Positions 23,866 to 33,275 are shown, counted from the first letter of the stretch. The stretch is 64,000 nt of DNA from Pseudorhodoferax sp032153935 (GCF_964253035.1 NZ_CAXUQL020000001.1:4960001-5024000), one strand, 5' to 3'. Notes: generated from the letters alone by a model not told the origin. A program made the numbers and translations.

Positions 23866-25908
23866 TTATGTCTGCGCCTGCTCCAGCAGGGCCAGCATTC
23901 CGGCCTCGTCCAGCACGGCGATGCCGAGCTGCTGCGCCTTCTCCAGCTTGCTGCCCGCCTCTTCGCCAGCCACCACGTAATCGGTCTTCTTCGATACCGA
24001 ACCTGCCACCTTGGCGCCGGCCGCCTCCAGCCTCTCCTTGGCCGCGTCGCGCGAGAGCGTGGGCAGCGTGCCGGTCAGCACGAAGGTCTTGCCGGCCAGC
24101 GGCAGCGGCACGCGCTGCGCGGCCAGTCCCTCGGACTCGGGCCAGTGCACACCGGCCGCGCGCAGCTGCTCGACCACCTCGCGGTTGTGCGGCTGCTCGA
24201 AGAAGGTGCGCAGGCTTTGGGCCACGATGGGGCCGACGTCGTTGACCTCCAGCAGCTGCTCCAGCGTCGCGTCCATGATGGGGTCGAGCCGGCCGAAGTG
24301 CTTGGCCAGGTCCTTGGCCGTGGACTCGCCGATGTGGCGGATGCCCAAAGCGTAAAGGAAGCGGCCCAGCGTCGTGGTCTTGCTGGCCTCGAGCGCCTGC
24401 ACGAGGTTCATGGCGCTCTTGTCGGCCATGCGTTCGAGCATGGAGAGCTTGCCCACGCCGAGCTTGTAGAGCTCGGGCAGCGTGCGGATCAGGCCGCCAT
24501 CGACGAGCTGGTCGACCAGCTTGTCGCCCAGGCCTTCGATGTCCATGGCGCGTCGGCCCGCGAAGTGCAGCAGCGCCTGCTTGCGCTGGGCCGGGCAGAA
24601 CAGGCCGCCCGAGCAGCGGTGGTTCACGCCGTCGGGCTCGCGCACCACGGCGCTGCCGCAGACCGGGCATTGCCGCGGCATGCGGAAATTGGGTACATAG
24701 CCCTCGCGCGGGCCCGGCACCACGCCCACCACCTCGGGGATCACGTCGCCGGCACGCCGCACGATCACGCGGTCGCCCACGCGCACGCGCTTGCGCCGGA
24801 TCTCGAACAGGTTGTGCAGCGTGGCGTTGCTGACGGTGGTGCCGCCCACGAACACCGGCTCCAGCTTGGCCACGGGCGTCAGCTTGCCGGTGCGGCCGAC
24901 CTGGATCTCGATGCCGTTGAGCCGTGTGATCTGCTCCTGCGCCGGGTACTTGTGGGCCACGGCCCAGCGCGGCTCGCGCGACTTGAAGCCCAGCTGCTGC
25001 TGCAAGGCGCGGTCGTCGACCTTGTAGACCACGCCGTCGATGTCGAACGGCAGGCTGTCGCGTGCGGCCGCGATCAGCGCGTGGAAGTCCGCCAGGCCTT
25101 GCGCGCCCTGCACCACCTGGCGGTCCTTGTTGACGGGCACGCCCATGGTCGCGAGCGCATCCAGCGTGGCCGAATGCGTGGCCGGCGCGTCCCAGCCCTG
25201 CACCTCGCCCAGGCCGTAGGCGAAGAAGCTCAGCGGGCGTTGCTGGGCGATGCCGGCGTCGAGCTGGCGCACCACACCGGCGGCCGCGTTGCGCGGGTTC
25301 ACGAAGGTCTTGCCGCCGCTCTCGCGCTGGCGTTCGTTCAATGCCTCGAAATCGTCGCGCCGCATGAAGACCTCCCCGCGCACCTCGAGCACCGGCACGT
25401 TGCCGTGCTTGAGGTAGTTTGGGATGGACTTGATCGTGCGGATGGTGTGCGTCACGTCCTCACCGGTCTCGCCGTCGCCGCGCGTGGCAGCCTGCACGAG
25501 TTCGCCCTGCTCGTAGCGCAGGTTGATGGCCAGGCCGTCGAACTTGAGTTCGGCCGCGTAGGCCAGGGCCGGCGCGTCCTCGGCCAGCTTGAGCGCGTTG
25601 CGCACGCTGGTGTCGAACTTGAGCGCACCGGCGGGCGTGGTGTCGGTCTCGGTCTTGATCGACAGCATGGGCACGGCATGGCGCACCGGCGTCAGGCCTT
25701 CCAGCACGGCGCCGATCACGCGCTGCGTGGGCGAATCGGCCGTCACGAGTTCGGGCCAGGCCGTCTCCAGCGCTTCGAGTTGCTGGTAGATGCGGTCGTA
25801 CTCGGCGTCCGGCACCTCCGGGTCGTCGAGCACGTAGTAGCGGTGCGCGTAGCGGCGCAGCAGCGCCTTGAGCTGCTGCGCCTGTGCGGTCTGCTCGTGC
25901 GGCGCCAT
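23866..25908 (-). CDS. ligA: NAD-dependent DNA ligase
   Basis: 680 residues from ATG 25908, which shares one base with the zipA stop (TGATG). Seals nicks in replication and repair. Domain order: Ia/adenylation domain with the AMP-accepting Lys in ELKFDGLAIN, OB fold, four-Cys zinc finger (CPVCGSAVVREPDGVNHRC ... FCPAQR), helix-hairpin-helix array, and a BRCT domain in the last 80 residues (LAGKTFVLTGTLPTLSRD to SKKTDYVVAGEEAGSKLEKA). The in-frame extension to 26577 lies over zipA. The order smc-zipA-ligA is conserved in Burkholderiales. Confidence 0.97.
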   Translation of the reverse strand: MAPHEQTAQAQQLKALLRRYAHRYYVLDDPEVPDAEYDRIYQQLEALETAWPELVTADSPTQRVIGAVLEGLTPVRHAVPMLSIKTETDTTPAGALKFDTSVRNALKLAEDAPALAYAAELKFDGLAINLRYEQGELVQAATRGDGETGEDVTHTIRTIKSIPNYLKHGNVPVLEVRGEVFMRRDDFEALNERQRESGGKTFVNPRNAAAGVVRQLDAGIAQQRPLSFFAYGLGEVQGWDAPATHSATLDALATMGVPVNKDRQVVQGAQGLADFHALIAAARDSLPFDIDGVVYKVDDRALQQQLGFKSREPRWAVAHKYPAQEQITRLNGIEIQVGRTGKLTPVAKLEPVFVGGTTVSNATLHNLFEIRRKRVRVGDRVIVRRAGDVIPEVVGVVPGPREGYVPNFRMPRQCPVCGSAVVREPDGVNHRCSGGLFCPAQRKQALLHFAGRRAMDIEGLGDKLVDQLVDGGLIRTLPELYKLGVGKLSMLERMADKSAMNLVQALEASKTTTLGRFLYALGIRHIGESTAKDLAKHFGRLDPIMDATLEQLLEVNDVGPIVAQSLRTFFEQPHNREVVEQLRAAGVHWPESEGLAAQRVPLPLAGKTFVLTGTLPTLSRDAAKERLEAAGAKVAGSVSKKTDYVVAGEEAGSKLEKAQQLGIAVLDEAGMLALLEQAQT

Positions 25909-26945
25909 CAGCTGAACAAGCGGCGCGCGAGCGCCGAGCCGGCCGACAACTCGCGCGTGTCCAGCGTGTCGTACAGCTGTTCGAGCTCGGAGCCGATCAC
26001 GTCCATGGCCTCGCGCGTGAGCGGGCGCGCCGCGTCGTCGGTGACCACGCCGTCCATGGCCTGGGCCAGCGCGGTGGCGGCTTCGCGCATGCGCACGAAG
26101 GGCTGCTCGGCGCGCTCGACCTGGGGCACGTCCAGCGTCAGCGTCACGCTGCGGATGGCGGCCTGGTCCGGGTCTTCGGCCAGCGCGGCCTGCGAATCGA
26201 AGCTCAGGCCCAGCAGCGGCGGCAGGCCGGGTGTGCCCGAGGGCAGCACCATGCGGCCCGGGATCATGCCGGCCACGAAGCCCAGGCGCGCAGCGTTCTG
26301 GTGCAGGTAACCAGGGCTCCAGGCCGCGTGCAGCGCGCGCAGCGTGAAGCTCAGTTGCGCGTCGTGGCTGCTGGCGAACTGGTCGAGCTCGCGCGCGCGC
26401 GCCACCTCCTCGCGCATCTCGGGGAACTCGGGCGCGCCATTCATGGCATCGGCGAAGGCCTGGGCCTTCATGACGAACTCGGAAAACTCGATCTCGTTGA
26501 GCGCGCCCGTGCGGTTGGCCAGCTGCACGCCGGCCTGCAGCGCGTCGTAGCGCTGGCCGGCCTGCGCGGCCTCCCATTGGCCGCCGTTGACGTTGCGGCC
26601 TTCCACCGCGAAGGGCTTGCTGCCGACACGGCGCGTGGCCGGTAGCGCGGCCAGCACGGCATCGCCGGAGACCGGGCCTTCGAGCGCGATGGGGGCGATC
26701 ACGTCGACCAGCGGATCCAGCGTGGCGCGGCGCTCGGGCGCGGCCGGCAGCGGCAGGTTGGCGTCGTCGAAGCCGGGTTCGCGGCGTTCACCATCGGCCG
26801 CGTCTTCACTGGCGACGGGCTCGGCGGCGATGGGGTCGGGTTTGCGCGGCGCATTGCGGCGCGACGACCAGGCGCTGTGCGCCACGACGCCGGCCAGCAC
26901 GACACCGCCGGCCACGGCCAATCCGATCTGCAGCGTGCTGCTCAT
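25908..26945 (-). CDS. zipA: Cell division protein ZipA
   Basis: 345 residues. A single N-terminal membrane helix (LQIGLAVAGGVVLAGVVAHSAW), a charged/Pro-rich linker (about 30-90) and the C-terminal FtsZ-binding domain (about 190-330; LSFDSQAALAEDPDQAAIRSV and RMREAATALAQAMDGVVTDD are recognisable). ZipA tethers FtsZ to the membrane at the division site. Sequence identity to the enterobacterial protein is expected to be low; the call rests on topology, the C-terminal pattern and location between smc and ligA. It begins 29 bp after the smc stop. Confidence 0.88.
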   Translation of the reverse strand: MSSTLQIGLAVAGGVVLAGVVAHSAWSSRRNAPRKPDPIAAEPVASEDAADGERREPGFDDANLPLPAAPERRATLDPLVDVIAPIALEGPVSGDAVLAALPATRRVGSKPFAVEGRNVNGGQWEAAQAGQRYDALQAGVQLANRTGALNEIEFSEFVMKAQAFADAMNGAPEFPEMREEVARARELDQFASSHDAQLSFTLRALHAAWSPGYLHQNAARLGFVAGMIPGRMVLPSGTPGLPPLLGLSFDSQAALAEDPDQAAIRSVTLTLDVPQVERAEQPFVRMREAATALAQAMDGVVTDDAARPLTREAMDVIGSELEQLYDTLDTRELSAGSALARRLFS

Positions 26946-26974
26946 CGGGTTCCTCTTGTTCTACGGTTGGATGT

Positions 26975-29900
26975 TCAGGACTCGGCCATGGACAGGGCCG
27001 ATTCCATGTCGACCGCCACGATGCGTGAGACGCCCTGCTCCTGCATGGTCACGCCGATCAACTGCTTGGCCATTTCCATGGCGATCTTGTTGTGGCTGAT
27101 GAACAGGAACTGGGTCTCGCGGCTCATGGCGCTCACGAGTTTGGCATAGCGCTCGGTGTTGGCGTCGTCCAGCGGCGCGTCCACCTCGTCCAGCAGGCAG
27201 AACGGCGCGGGGTTGAGCTGGAAGATCGCGAACACCAGCGCGATGGCCGTCAGCGCCTTCTCGCCACCCGACAGCAGGTGGATGGTCTGGTTCTTCTTGC
27301 CGGGCGGCTGGGCAATCACCTGCACGCCCGAATCCAGGATTTCGTCGCCGGTGATGACCAGCCGCGCGTTGCCGCCGCCGAACAGCTCGGGGAACATGCG
27401 GCCGAAGTGGCCGTTGACGGTGTCGAAGGTGCCCGAGAGCAGTTCGCGCGTCTCGTTGTCGATCTTGCGGATCGCATCTTCGAGCGTGGTCATGGCTTCC
27501 GTGAGATCGGCCATTTGCGCATCGAGGAACTGCTTGCGTTCGCGCGCGGCGCTGAGTTCGTCCAGCGCGGCGAGGTTGACGGCACCCAGCGCGACGATCT
27601 CGCGGTGCAGCCGGTCGATCTCGGTCTGCAGGCCAGCCAGCCGCACATTGCCTTCGGTGATGGATTGGGCCAGCTGGGCCATGTCCACGCCCGCGTCGAG
27701 CAGGTGCTGGCTGTACTGCTCCAGGCCCAGGCGCGCGGCCTGTTCCTTGAGCTGGAACTCGGTGATGCGCTGGCGTAGCGGGTCGAGCTCGCGCTCGAAC
27801 TTGAGCCGGCGCTCGTCGCTCGCGCGCAGGCGCTGCGTCAGGTCGTCGTACTCGCTGCGCTGCGCGCCCAGGGCGGCCTCGCGTTCGAGCTTGAGCGCCA
27901 GCGCGTTCTGCAGACCCGCCTGGGCCGCGGCGTCCGACAGGCGCGAGAGCTCCTCGCGTGCGCGCTCCTCCTCGCCCACGAGCGAGCCGGCCTGCTGCTC
28001 GGCCATGGCGATGGCGCGCGACAATTCGTCGCGGCGTGCGCCCAGGCTGCGGTGCGCGAACTGCGCCTCCTGCGCCTGGCGCTCCAGGCTGCGTTGCTGC
28101 TCGCGCGATTCGGCCAGGCGGCGCTGGGCCTCGATCACGCGTTCGTCGAGCTGGGCATGGCGTTCCTGGCTGTCGGCCAGCTGCATGTCCAGCTCCTCGA
28201 AGCGGGCCTCGGCCGTGATGCGGCGCTCCTGCAGGTCTTCGAGCTGGGCGTCGACCTCGGCCAGGTCGCCGGTCAGCTGTTCGTTCCGGGCCCTGGCCTG
28301 CTCGGCCAGCTGCTGCAGCCGCAGCGTCTCGACCTGCAGCTGGTGCGCGCTGCTCTGGGTCTCGGCGGCTTCGCGACGCGCGCCGACCAGGCGCTGCGCG
28401 GCGTCGGCGTAGGCGGCCTCGGCGCGCACCAGTGCGCTGCGCGACTCCTCGCCGATCAAGGCCTGGGCGCGTAGCTGCTTGTCCAAGTTCTCGATCTCCT
28501 GCGCGCGCGCCAGCAGGCCGGCCTGCTCGGAGTCCTGCGCGAAGAAGCTCACGCTGTGGGCGCCGACCGCATGGCCCGCGCGCACGTAGATGGTCTCGCC
28601 GGGTTGCAGCTGGCTGCGCTGGGCCAGGGCTTCCTCGAAGCTTTGCGCCGTGTAGCAGCCGTGCAGCCATTCGGAGAACAGGGCGCGCTGGGCCGCATCG
28701 CCCAGGCGCAGCAGGTCGGCCAGGCGCGGCAGGCGGGCCGGCTCCTGCGCTGTCGGAGCAGCGGGCGGACTGTAGAAGGCCAGCTTGGCCGGCGGGCCCT
28801 CGGCGCCTTGCTGACCCAGGAAGCCCTTGACGCTGTCCAGCCGCGAGATCTCCAGCGCGCCCAGGCGCTCGCGCAACGCGGCCTCCAGCGCGTTCTCCCA
28901 ACCCTGCTCGATGTGGATGCGGCTCCAGATGCCCTGCAGCCCGTCCAGGCCGTGGCGGGCCAGCCAGGGCGCGAGCTTGCCGTCGGTGCGGACCTTCTCC
29001 TGCAGCGCCTTGAGCGCCTCGGCGCGGGCCGACAGGTCGGCCTCGCGCGCGGATTCGGTGTTGACGGTCTGCTGGCGCGTGCGCCGCTCCTCATCGAGCT
29101 GCGGCACGCTGTCCTGCAGCTCCTGCAGCCGCGCATCGGCGATGCCGGCCGCCTCCTGGGCCACTTCGAGCTGCTCCTGCAGCTGGGCCAGGCGGGCTTC
29201 GTCGGGCACGGCCAGCGCGCGCTGGTCGGTCACCAGGCGGTCACGGCGCTGGTTGAGCTGGCGCGACTGCTCCTCGATGCTGCGCTGCTCGGCGGCCAGC
29301 ACCTGGATCTGCTGCTGGACCTGGCCCACACGCGTGCGCTGCTCGTTGGCGCGGGCCTGGGCCTGGCCCAGTGCGTCTTCCAGTTCGGGCAGGCGCATGG
29401 CTTGCTCTTCGACCTGGGCCGCCAGCAGTTCGGCGGCCTCCTCGGCCTGCTCGCCCTGGCCCGACAGCGTCTCGAGCTCGGCTTCGGCGTCCTCGCGGCG
29501 CGTGCCCCACTGGCCGATCTGCTCCTTGAGCGTGGCCAGGCGCTGCTCCACGCGCTGGCGGCCTTCGATGACGAAGCGGATCTCGCTCTCCAGCTTGCCG
29601 ACCTCGGCGCTGGCCTCGTAGAGCTTGCCCTGGGCCTGGTTCACGAGGTCGCCGGCCGCGTAGTGGGCCTGGCGCACGGTTTCCAGTTCGGCTTCGATGT
29701 GGCGCAGGTCGGCGACGCGGGCCTCCAGCGCGGTCTGGGCGTTGGCCACCTCGGCCAGGATGCGGGCCTGGTCGGCCTCGCTGTCGGCGCGCTTGAGGAA
29801 CCACAGCTGGTGCTGCTTGAGCGTGGCGCTGGCCTGCAGCGCGTGGTAGCGCTGCGCGACCTCGGCCTGCTTTTCCAGCTTCTCGAGGTTGGCGTTGAGC

Positions 29901-30499
29901 TCGCGCAGGATGTCCTCGACGCGGGTCAGGTTCTCGCGCGTGTCGGACAGCCGGTTCTCGGTCTCGCGCCGACGCTCCTTGTACTTGGAGACGCCGGCCG
30001 CCTCTTCGAGGAACAGCCGCAACTCTTCGGGCTTGGATTCGATGATGCGGCTGATCGTGCCCTGGCCGATGATGGCGTAGGCGCGCGGCCCCAGGCCCGT
30101 GCCCAGGAACACGTCCTGCACGTCGCGCCGGCGCACGGGCTGGTTGTTGATGTAGTAGCTGCTGGTGCCGTCGCGCGTGAGCACGCGCTTGACGGCGATC
30201 TCGCCGAACTGCGACCACTGGCCGCCGGCGCGGTGGTCGGCGTTGTCGAACACCAGTTCCACGCTGGCGCGGCTGGCCGGTTTGCGCAGGTTGGTGCCGT
30301 TGAAGATCACGTCCTGCATGGACTCGCCGCGCAGCTCGCTGGCCTTGCTCTCACCCAGCACCCAGCGCACGGCGTCCATGATGTTGGACTTGCCGCAGCC
30401 GTTCGGGCCGACCACGCCCACGAGTTGTCCCGGCAACAGGAAGTTGGTGGGCTCGACGAAGGACTTGAAGCCGGCCAGCTTGATGGAGTTGAGGCGCAA
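26975..30499 (-). CDS. smc: Chromosome segregation protein SMC
   Basis: 1174 residues from a TTG at 30499 (reads LRLNSIKLAGFKSF); the open frame extends to 30655 but the family starts at this point and no ATG is suitable. Condensin ATPase: Walker A GPNGCGKSN near residue 35, signature LLSGGEKALTAIALVFA and Walker B PFCLLDEVDAPLDD in the last 130 residues, with a long coiled coil broken by the hinge (about 520-640, including LAPWLARHGLDGLQGIWSRI). It organises and segregates the chromosome together with ScpAB, not present here. First gene of the smc-zipA-ligA-mntA-hepT-def run. Confidence 0.97.
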   Translation of the reverse strand: MRLNSIKLAGFKSFVEPTNFLLPGQLVGVVGPNGCGKSNIMDAVRWVLGESKASELRGESMQDVIFNGTNLRKPASRASVELVFDNADHRAGGQWSQFGEIAVKRVLTRDGTSSYYINNQPVRRRDVQDVFLGTGLGPRAYAIIGQGTISRIIESKPEELRLFLEEAAGVSKYKERRRETENRLSDTRENLTRVEDILRELNANLEKLEKQAEVAQRYHALQASATLKQHQLWFLKRADSEADQARILAEVANAQTALEARVADLRHIEAELETVRQAHYAAGDLVNQAQGKLYEASAEVGKLESEIRFVIEGRQRVEQRLATLKEQIGQWGTRREDAEAELETLSGQGEQAEEAAELLAAQVEEQAMRLPELEDALGQAQARANEQRTRVGQVQQQIQVLAAEQRSIEEQSRQLNQRRDRLVTDQRALAVPDEARLAQLQEQLEVAQEAAGIADARLQELQDSVPQLDEERRTRQQTVNTESAREADLSARAEALKALQEKVRTDGKLAPWLARHGLDGLQGIWSRIHIEQGWENALEAALRERLGALEISRLDSVKGFLGQQGAEGPPAKLAFYSPPAAPTAQEPARLPRLADLLRLGDAAQRALFSEWLHGCYTAQSFEEALAQRSQLQPGETIYVRAGHAVGAHSVSFFAQDSEQAGLLARAQEIENLDKQLRAQALIGEESRSALVRAEAAYADAAQRLVGARREAAETQSSAHQLQVETLRLQQLAEQARARNEQLTGDLAEVDAQLEDLQERRITAEARFEELDMQLADSQERHAQLDERVIEAQRRLAESREQQRSLERQAQEAQFAHRSLGARRDELSRAIAMAEQQAGSLVGEEERAREELSRLSDAAAQAGLQNALALKLEREAALGAQRSEYDDLTQRLRASDERRLKFERELDPLRQRITEFQLKEQAARLGLEQYSQHLLDAGVDMAQLAQSITEGNVRLAGLQTEIDRLHREIVALGAVNLAALDELSAARERKQFLDAQMADLTEAMTTLEDAIRKIDNETRELLSGTFDTVNGHFGRMFPELFGGGNARLVITGDEILDSGVQVIAQPPGKKNQTIHLLSGGEKALTAIALVFAIFQLNPAPFCLLDEVDAPLDDANTERYAKLVSAMSRETQFLFISHNKIAMEMAKQLIGVTMQEQGVSRIVAVDMESALSMAES

Positions 30500-30593
30500 G
30501 GGTGACTGAATGAAAAGCGGCCAGCACACGGGCTGGCCAAACGGCAATCGGGTGAGCGGAACAAGTGTACCCAGCGTCACCACCTCCAAAAGC

Positions 30594-30626
30594 AGAAGCC
30601 CGGCAGGACAAACCTGCCGGGCTTCT
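30594..30626 (-). terminator. Strong rho-independent terminator of the second PEP-CTERM gene
   Basis: AGAAGCCCGGCAGG (30594-30607) pairs perfectly with CCTGCCGGGCTTCT (30613-30626) over a 5-nt loop. On the minus strand the hairpin is followed by GCTTTTGG. It lies 46 bp after the end of the PEP-CTERM gene and insulates smc from it. Confidence 0.85.
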
Positions 30627-30672
30627 CTCGGCCTGCGTTGCTCAAAAATGAGCAACCATTGCCAAATGACGC

Positions 30673-31374
30673 TTACTTGGCTTGCTTGCGGCGGCCGGCG
30701 GCCAGACCCAGAAGGCCCAGGCCCATCAGGGCGACGGAGGCGGGCTCGGGGACCTCATTGACGGCGGTTGCACTGTAGAACGTGCCAGTACCGAGGGTGC
30801 GAACGTTGCCGTTCGGGTCGGTCACCACCGAAGAGGATGCGGTCGAGAAAGTAAAGTCTGCACCATCGGTCTTGGTGTTGGTGTCAAAGTAGCTGGCCGC
30901 AAGTCCACCGACAACGTCCAGTTGTCCGCCGCCGGTCACGGAAGACGGCGAAATGAAGCCGCTCAACGAATAACCATTCGCGGCATGACCAGCCAGTTGC
31001 AGCCACAAAGCGCTGCTGTTGTCGGCATAGGTGATCGTGACATTGACGACGCCTTGGTCATACAGACGCACCGCGCCGACGCCCGGGATAGGCGTCGAGC
31101 TCAGGTAGTTGAACCCGCTGAACGTGTACGTGAGGCTGCAACCGGTGCAGAGGAAACTGGCGTTGTCGTTGATCTTGGTAACCGACCCCGATCCAGTCAC
31201 CGTGTAAGGGGCAGCACCCGAAATGTTCTGGAAGAAGTTGTCGGAGGTGCTTGTGAAGTCGAAATCGTAGGAGGTGTCCCAGGTCACGCCACCCACACTC
31301 ACGACAGCAGCTTGCGCGCCGGCAAACGCTGCGAGCAGGGCTGCGCCGGCGAGAGTCTTTTTCAGAATATTCAT
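30673..31374 (-). CDS. PEP-CTERM sorting-domain protein
   Basis: 233 residues with a signal peptide (NILKKTLAGAALLAAFAGAQA). The middle is Ser/Thr/Gly-rich and beta-stranded, ending in the exosortase signal: VPEPASVALMGLGLLGLAAGRRKQ (VPEP, hydrophobic helix, basic tail). A CTGC motif (FLCTGCSL) could form a disulfide. Such proteins are exported, cut by exosortase and held in the exopolysaccharide matrix, with roles in floc or biofilm formation. Ribosome-binding site AAAGGA precedes ATG 31374. Base composition is visibly lower in GC than neighbours, and its upstream region is strongly AT-rich with a sigma-54-type promoter. Confidence 0.88.
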   Translation of the reverse strand: MNILKKTLAGAALLAAFAGAQAAVVSVGGVTWDTSYDFDFTSTSDNFFQNISGAAPYTVTGSGSVTKINDNASFLCTGCSLTYTFSGFNYLSSTPIPGVGAVRLYDQGVVNVTITYADNSSALWLQLAGHAANGYSLSGFISPSSVTGGGQLDVVGGLAASYFDTNTKTDGADFTFSTASSSVVTDPNGNVRTLGTGTFYSATAVNEVPEPASVALMGLGLLGLAAGRRKQAK

Positions 31375-31402
31375 GTTTCGTCCTTTGTCTGTAAACCTGA
31401 GG

Positions 31403-31417
31403 GCAACCCTTGCGCCC
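31403..31417 (-). promoter_or_regulatory. Sigma-54 (-24/-12) promoter candidate for the PEP-CTERM gene
   Basis: On the minus strand GGGCGC-AAGGG-TTGC (31417 to 31403) keeps the invariant GG and GC with exactly 10 bp between them (consensus TGGCAC-N5-TTGC, 8/10). Transcription would start about 17 nt before ATG 31374, leaving room for the AAAGGA ribosome-binding site. Confidence 0.5.
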
Positions 31418-31420
31418 TCT

Positions 31421-31526
31421 TTTACAAATAAAGCATGAACAGTGCCAGCGCGTGAAAATATCTCAACTGCTTGTTTTCATTAAGAAATTTCTTGTTGCAT
31501 AACTTTTCTATACGTTTATTTGTAAA
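31421..31526. promoter_or_regulatory. Long-range inverted repeat flanking a palindrome, candidate enhancer sites
   Basis: TTTACAAATAAA (31421-31432) and its exact reverse complement TTTATTTGTAAA (31515-31526) are separated by 82 bp; between them lies the perfect 12-bp palindrome AAGAAATTTCTT (31482-31493). The whole 31375-31588 interval is AT-rich compared with the rest of the window. The first arm abuts the sigma-54-like element, so these may be sites for an activator of the NtrC type. Confidence 0.5.
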
Positions 31527-31588
31527 TTTGTGCGACATTTGTGTGTGAATTATTTCACGGCTGCTCTGCCGCTTTTTTCTGACCCCGT

Positions 31589-33181
31589 CTAGCGGTAGCG
31601 CCCCGGCGAAAGAATGCCGTTCGGATCCAGGCAGTCGTGCAGCCTGGCATGGAAGGCCTTCGCCATATCCTGCAGACCCACCACGGTGGGCATGCCACCG
31701 ATGCCCACTCGGTAGGGGAAGTAACCAGCCGCGCGCCCGATCTGCACGAGCTCGGCATAGCAGGCCTTGGCAGCGGCAACTGCCTGCGGATCGTCACGCT
31801 TGAACACGATGGGGACCGTGCTGTCCACCAGCTTGTCGCTCAGGGTCGTGAACGTGATGAGCGGCTCGATGCCATGCTTGGCCGTGACCTCGTGCACCAT
31901 CTTCACGTAGGCACGCATGGTGGCCGGCCGGATCGGCACCAGCGGCGCATACCAGATCAGCCCGCTGCCGTCGCGTGCCGGATCGCGGAATTGGCCGCGC
32001 GGCGGGTTCGGGTTGCGCCAGTAAGCCAGCGGCAGCGCCGTCTCGTTGGGCCGGCCGGCCACGAGTTCCAGGGACAGTGCCAGCGTCTGCGCCGTGCTGC
32101 CGATGCGCTCGCCCAGCCCGCCGGGCAGCCGCGCCGCGGCCCTGGCCAGGGTCTTGGCCGTGGCCGGTGTCAAGAAGATGAGGCGGCTCGCGATGCCCGA
32201 CAGCGCGCGTCGGATCTCCTTCTGCGCGGCGGCCACCACACCCTTGGTTCCGTATAGCGTGCCGAAGCCCGTCCACGGAAAGATCTGGTACTGGCTGCCG
32301 AGTTCGGAGATCACCTTGGCCGGGATCAGCCCATCCACGAGCCGGTCCTCCGGGTACGGCGCCGACATGGCCAGCACGCGGTGCTGGTTCATGAGGTTGA
32401 TCGCACCCACCGTCCCCGGCAGCCTGGACAGCACGCCGCGGATCGCCGTGGCTGCCGCCTCCAGCAGGCTGTCGTCCTTGAGGCTGAACAGGCAGACCTT
32501 GACGCATTCCGGCCGCCTGGCCAGCACGATGCTCATCCTGGTCACGATGCCGAACGCACTCTGCGTGAACAAGCCGACCGAGTACGGGCCGATGCCGTAC
32601 TTGAACAGGCGCGCGATCTCCTCGCCGCCGGCCTCGTGCATGGCCGTACGGTAGATCGAGCCGTCGGCCAGCACCACCTCGACATCGGTCACGGCCGCGA
32701 AGTGGTCGGTGATGGGCGTGACGCCATAGCCGCGCTCCAGCGCATTGGACAGCAGGCTGCAGGTCGGCCCGGCGCCCGTCACCGGCACGAGGAAGGGATG
32801 TTGTCCGGCGTCGAGGAAGTCCGACAGCATGCCCTGGGTCACGCCCGGTTCTACTGTGACGACACCGAACTCGGCATCGAAGTGCAAGATCTTCTGCAGG
32901 CCACCCAGATCGATCAGCACACTGCCGTCGCCCGGTGGCAGTGCCGTGCCGTAACCCCAGTTGTGACCGGTGCTGATGGGATGCACGGGCACCTTGTTCT
33001 TCTGCGCGATCCGCATCACATCGGGCAGGCGGGTGCTGTCCAGGATGCGCAATGCTGCCGGAATCGTGCGCTCGTTGGCCGCCGTGTCGGCGCCGTAGGC
33101 GGCCTGTGCCTGTTGCGCATCCAGCACCTGCTCCGCCCCGAGGAGCTGCCTCCATGCACGGACCGCTGCGTCGATGTCCAT
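31589..33181 (-). CDS. FAD-linked oxidase of the VAO/p-cresol methylhydroxylase type
   Basis: 530 residues. The N-terminal PCMH-type FAD domain shows PISTGHNWGYGTALPPGDGSV and VTVEPGVTQGMLSDFL, and the C-terminal cap domain ends HDCLDPNGILSPGRYR, as in 4-cresol dehydrogenase flavoprotein subunits, eugenol hydroxylase and vanillyl-alcohol oxidase. Such enzymes oxidise para-substituted phenols at the benzylic carbon. No signal peptide is seen and there is no cytochrome c partner gene beside it, so it may use oxygen or a distant acceptor. AGGAG precedes ATG 33181. It follows the LysR gene (94 bp gap) in the same direction. The true substrate is unknown. Confidence 0.85.
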   Translation of the reverse strand: MDIDAAVRAWRQLLGAEQVLDAQQAQAAYGADTAANERTIPAALRILDSTRLPDVMRIAQKNKVPVHPISTGHNWGYGTALPPGDGSVLIDLGGLQKILHFDAEFGVVTVEPGVTQGMLSDFLDAGQHPFLVPVTGAGPTCSLLSNALERGYGVTPITDHFAAVTDVEVVLADGSIYRTAMHEAGGEEIARLFKYGIGPYSVGLFTQSAFGIVTRMSIVLARRPECVKVCLFSLKDDSLLEAAATAIRGVLSRLPGTVGAINLMNQHRVLAMSAPYPEDRLVDGLIPAKVISELGSQYQIFPWTGFGTLYGTKGVVAAAQKEIRRALSGIASRLIFLTPATAKTLARAAARLPGGLGERIGSTAQTLALSLELVAGRPNETALPLAYWRNPNPPRGQFRDPARDGSGLIWYAPLVPIRPATMRAYVKMVHEVTAKHGIEPLITFTTLSDKLVDSTVPIVFKRDDPQAVAAAKACYAELVQIGRAAGYFPYRVGIGGMPTVVGLQDMAKAFHARLHDCLDPNGILSPGRYR

Positions 33182-33275
33182 TGCTCACTCCTACTAAATG
33201 AATCAGGGCATATTACGCAATAACATTGATTCCCTCGCATCACTGGCGAGGCGGAACGACGAAACTGTCGCGAAT

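Noticed and set aside
23248..26310. Long plus-strand frame opposite ligA and the toxin-antitoxin genes
   Set aside because: His/Gly/Leu-biased translation, antisense to well-defined genes.
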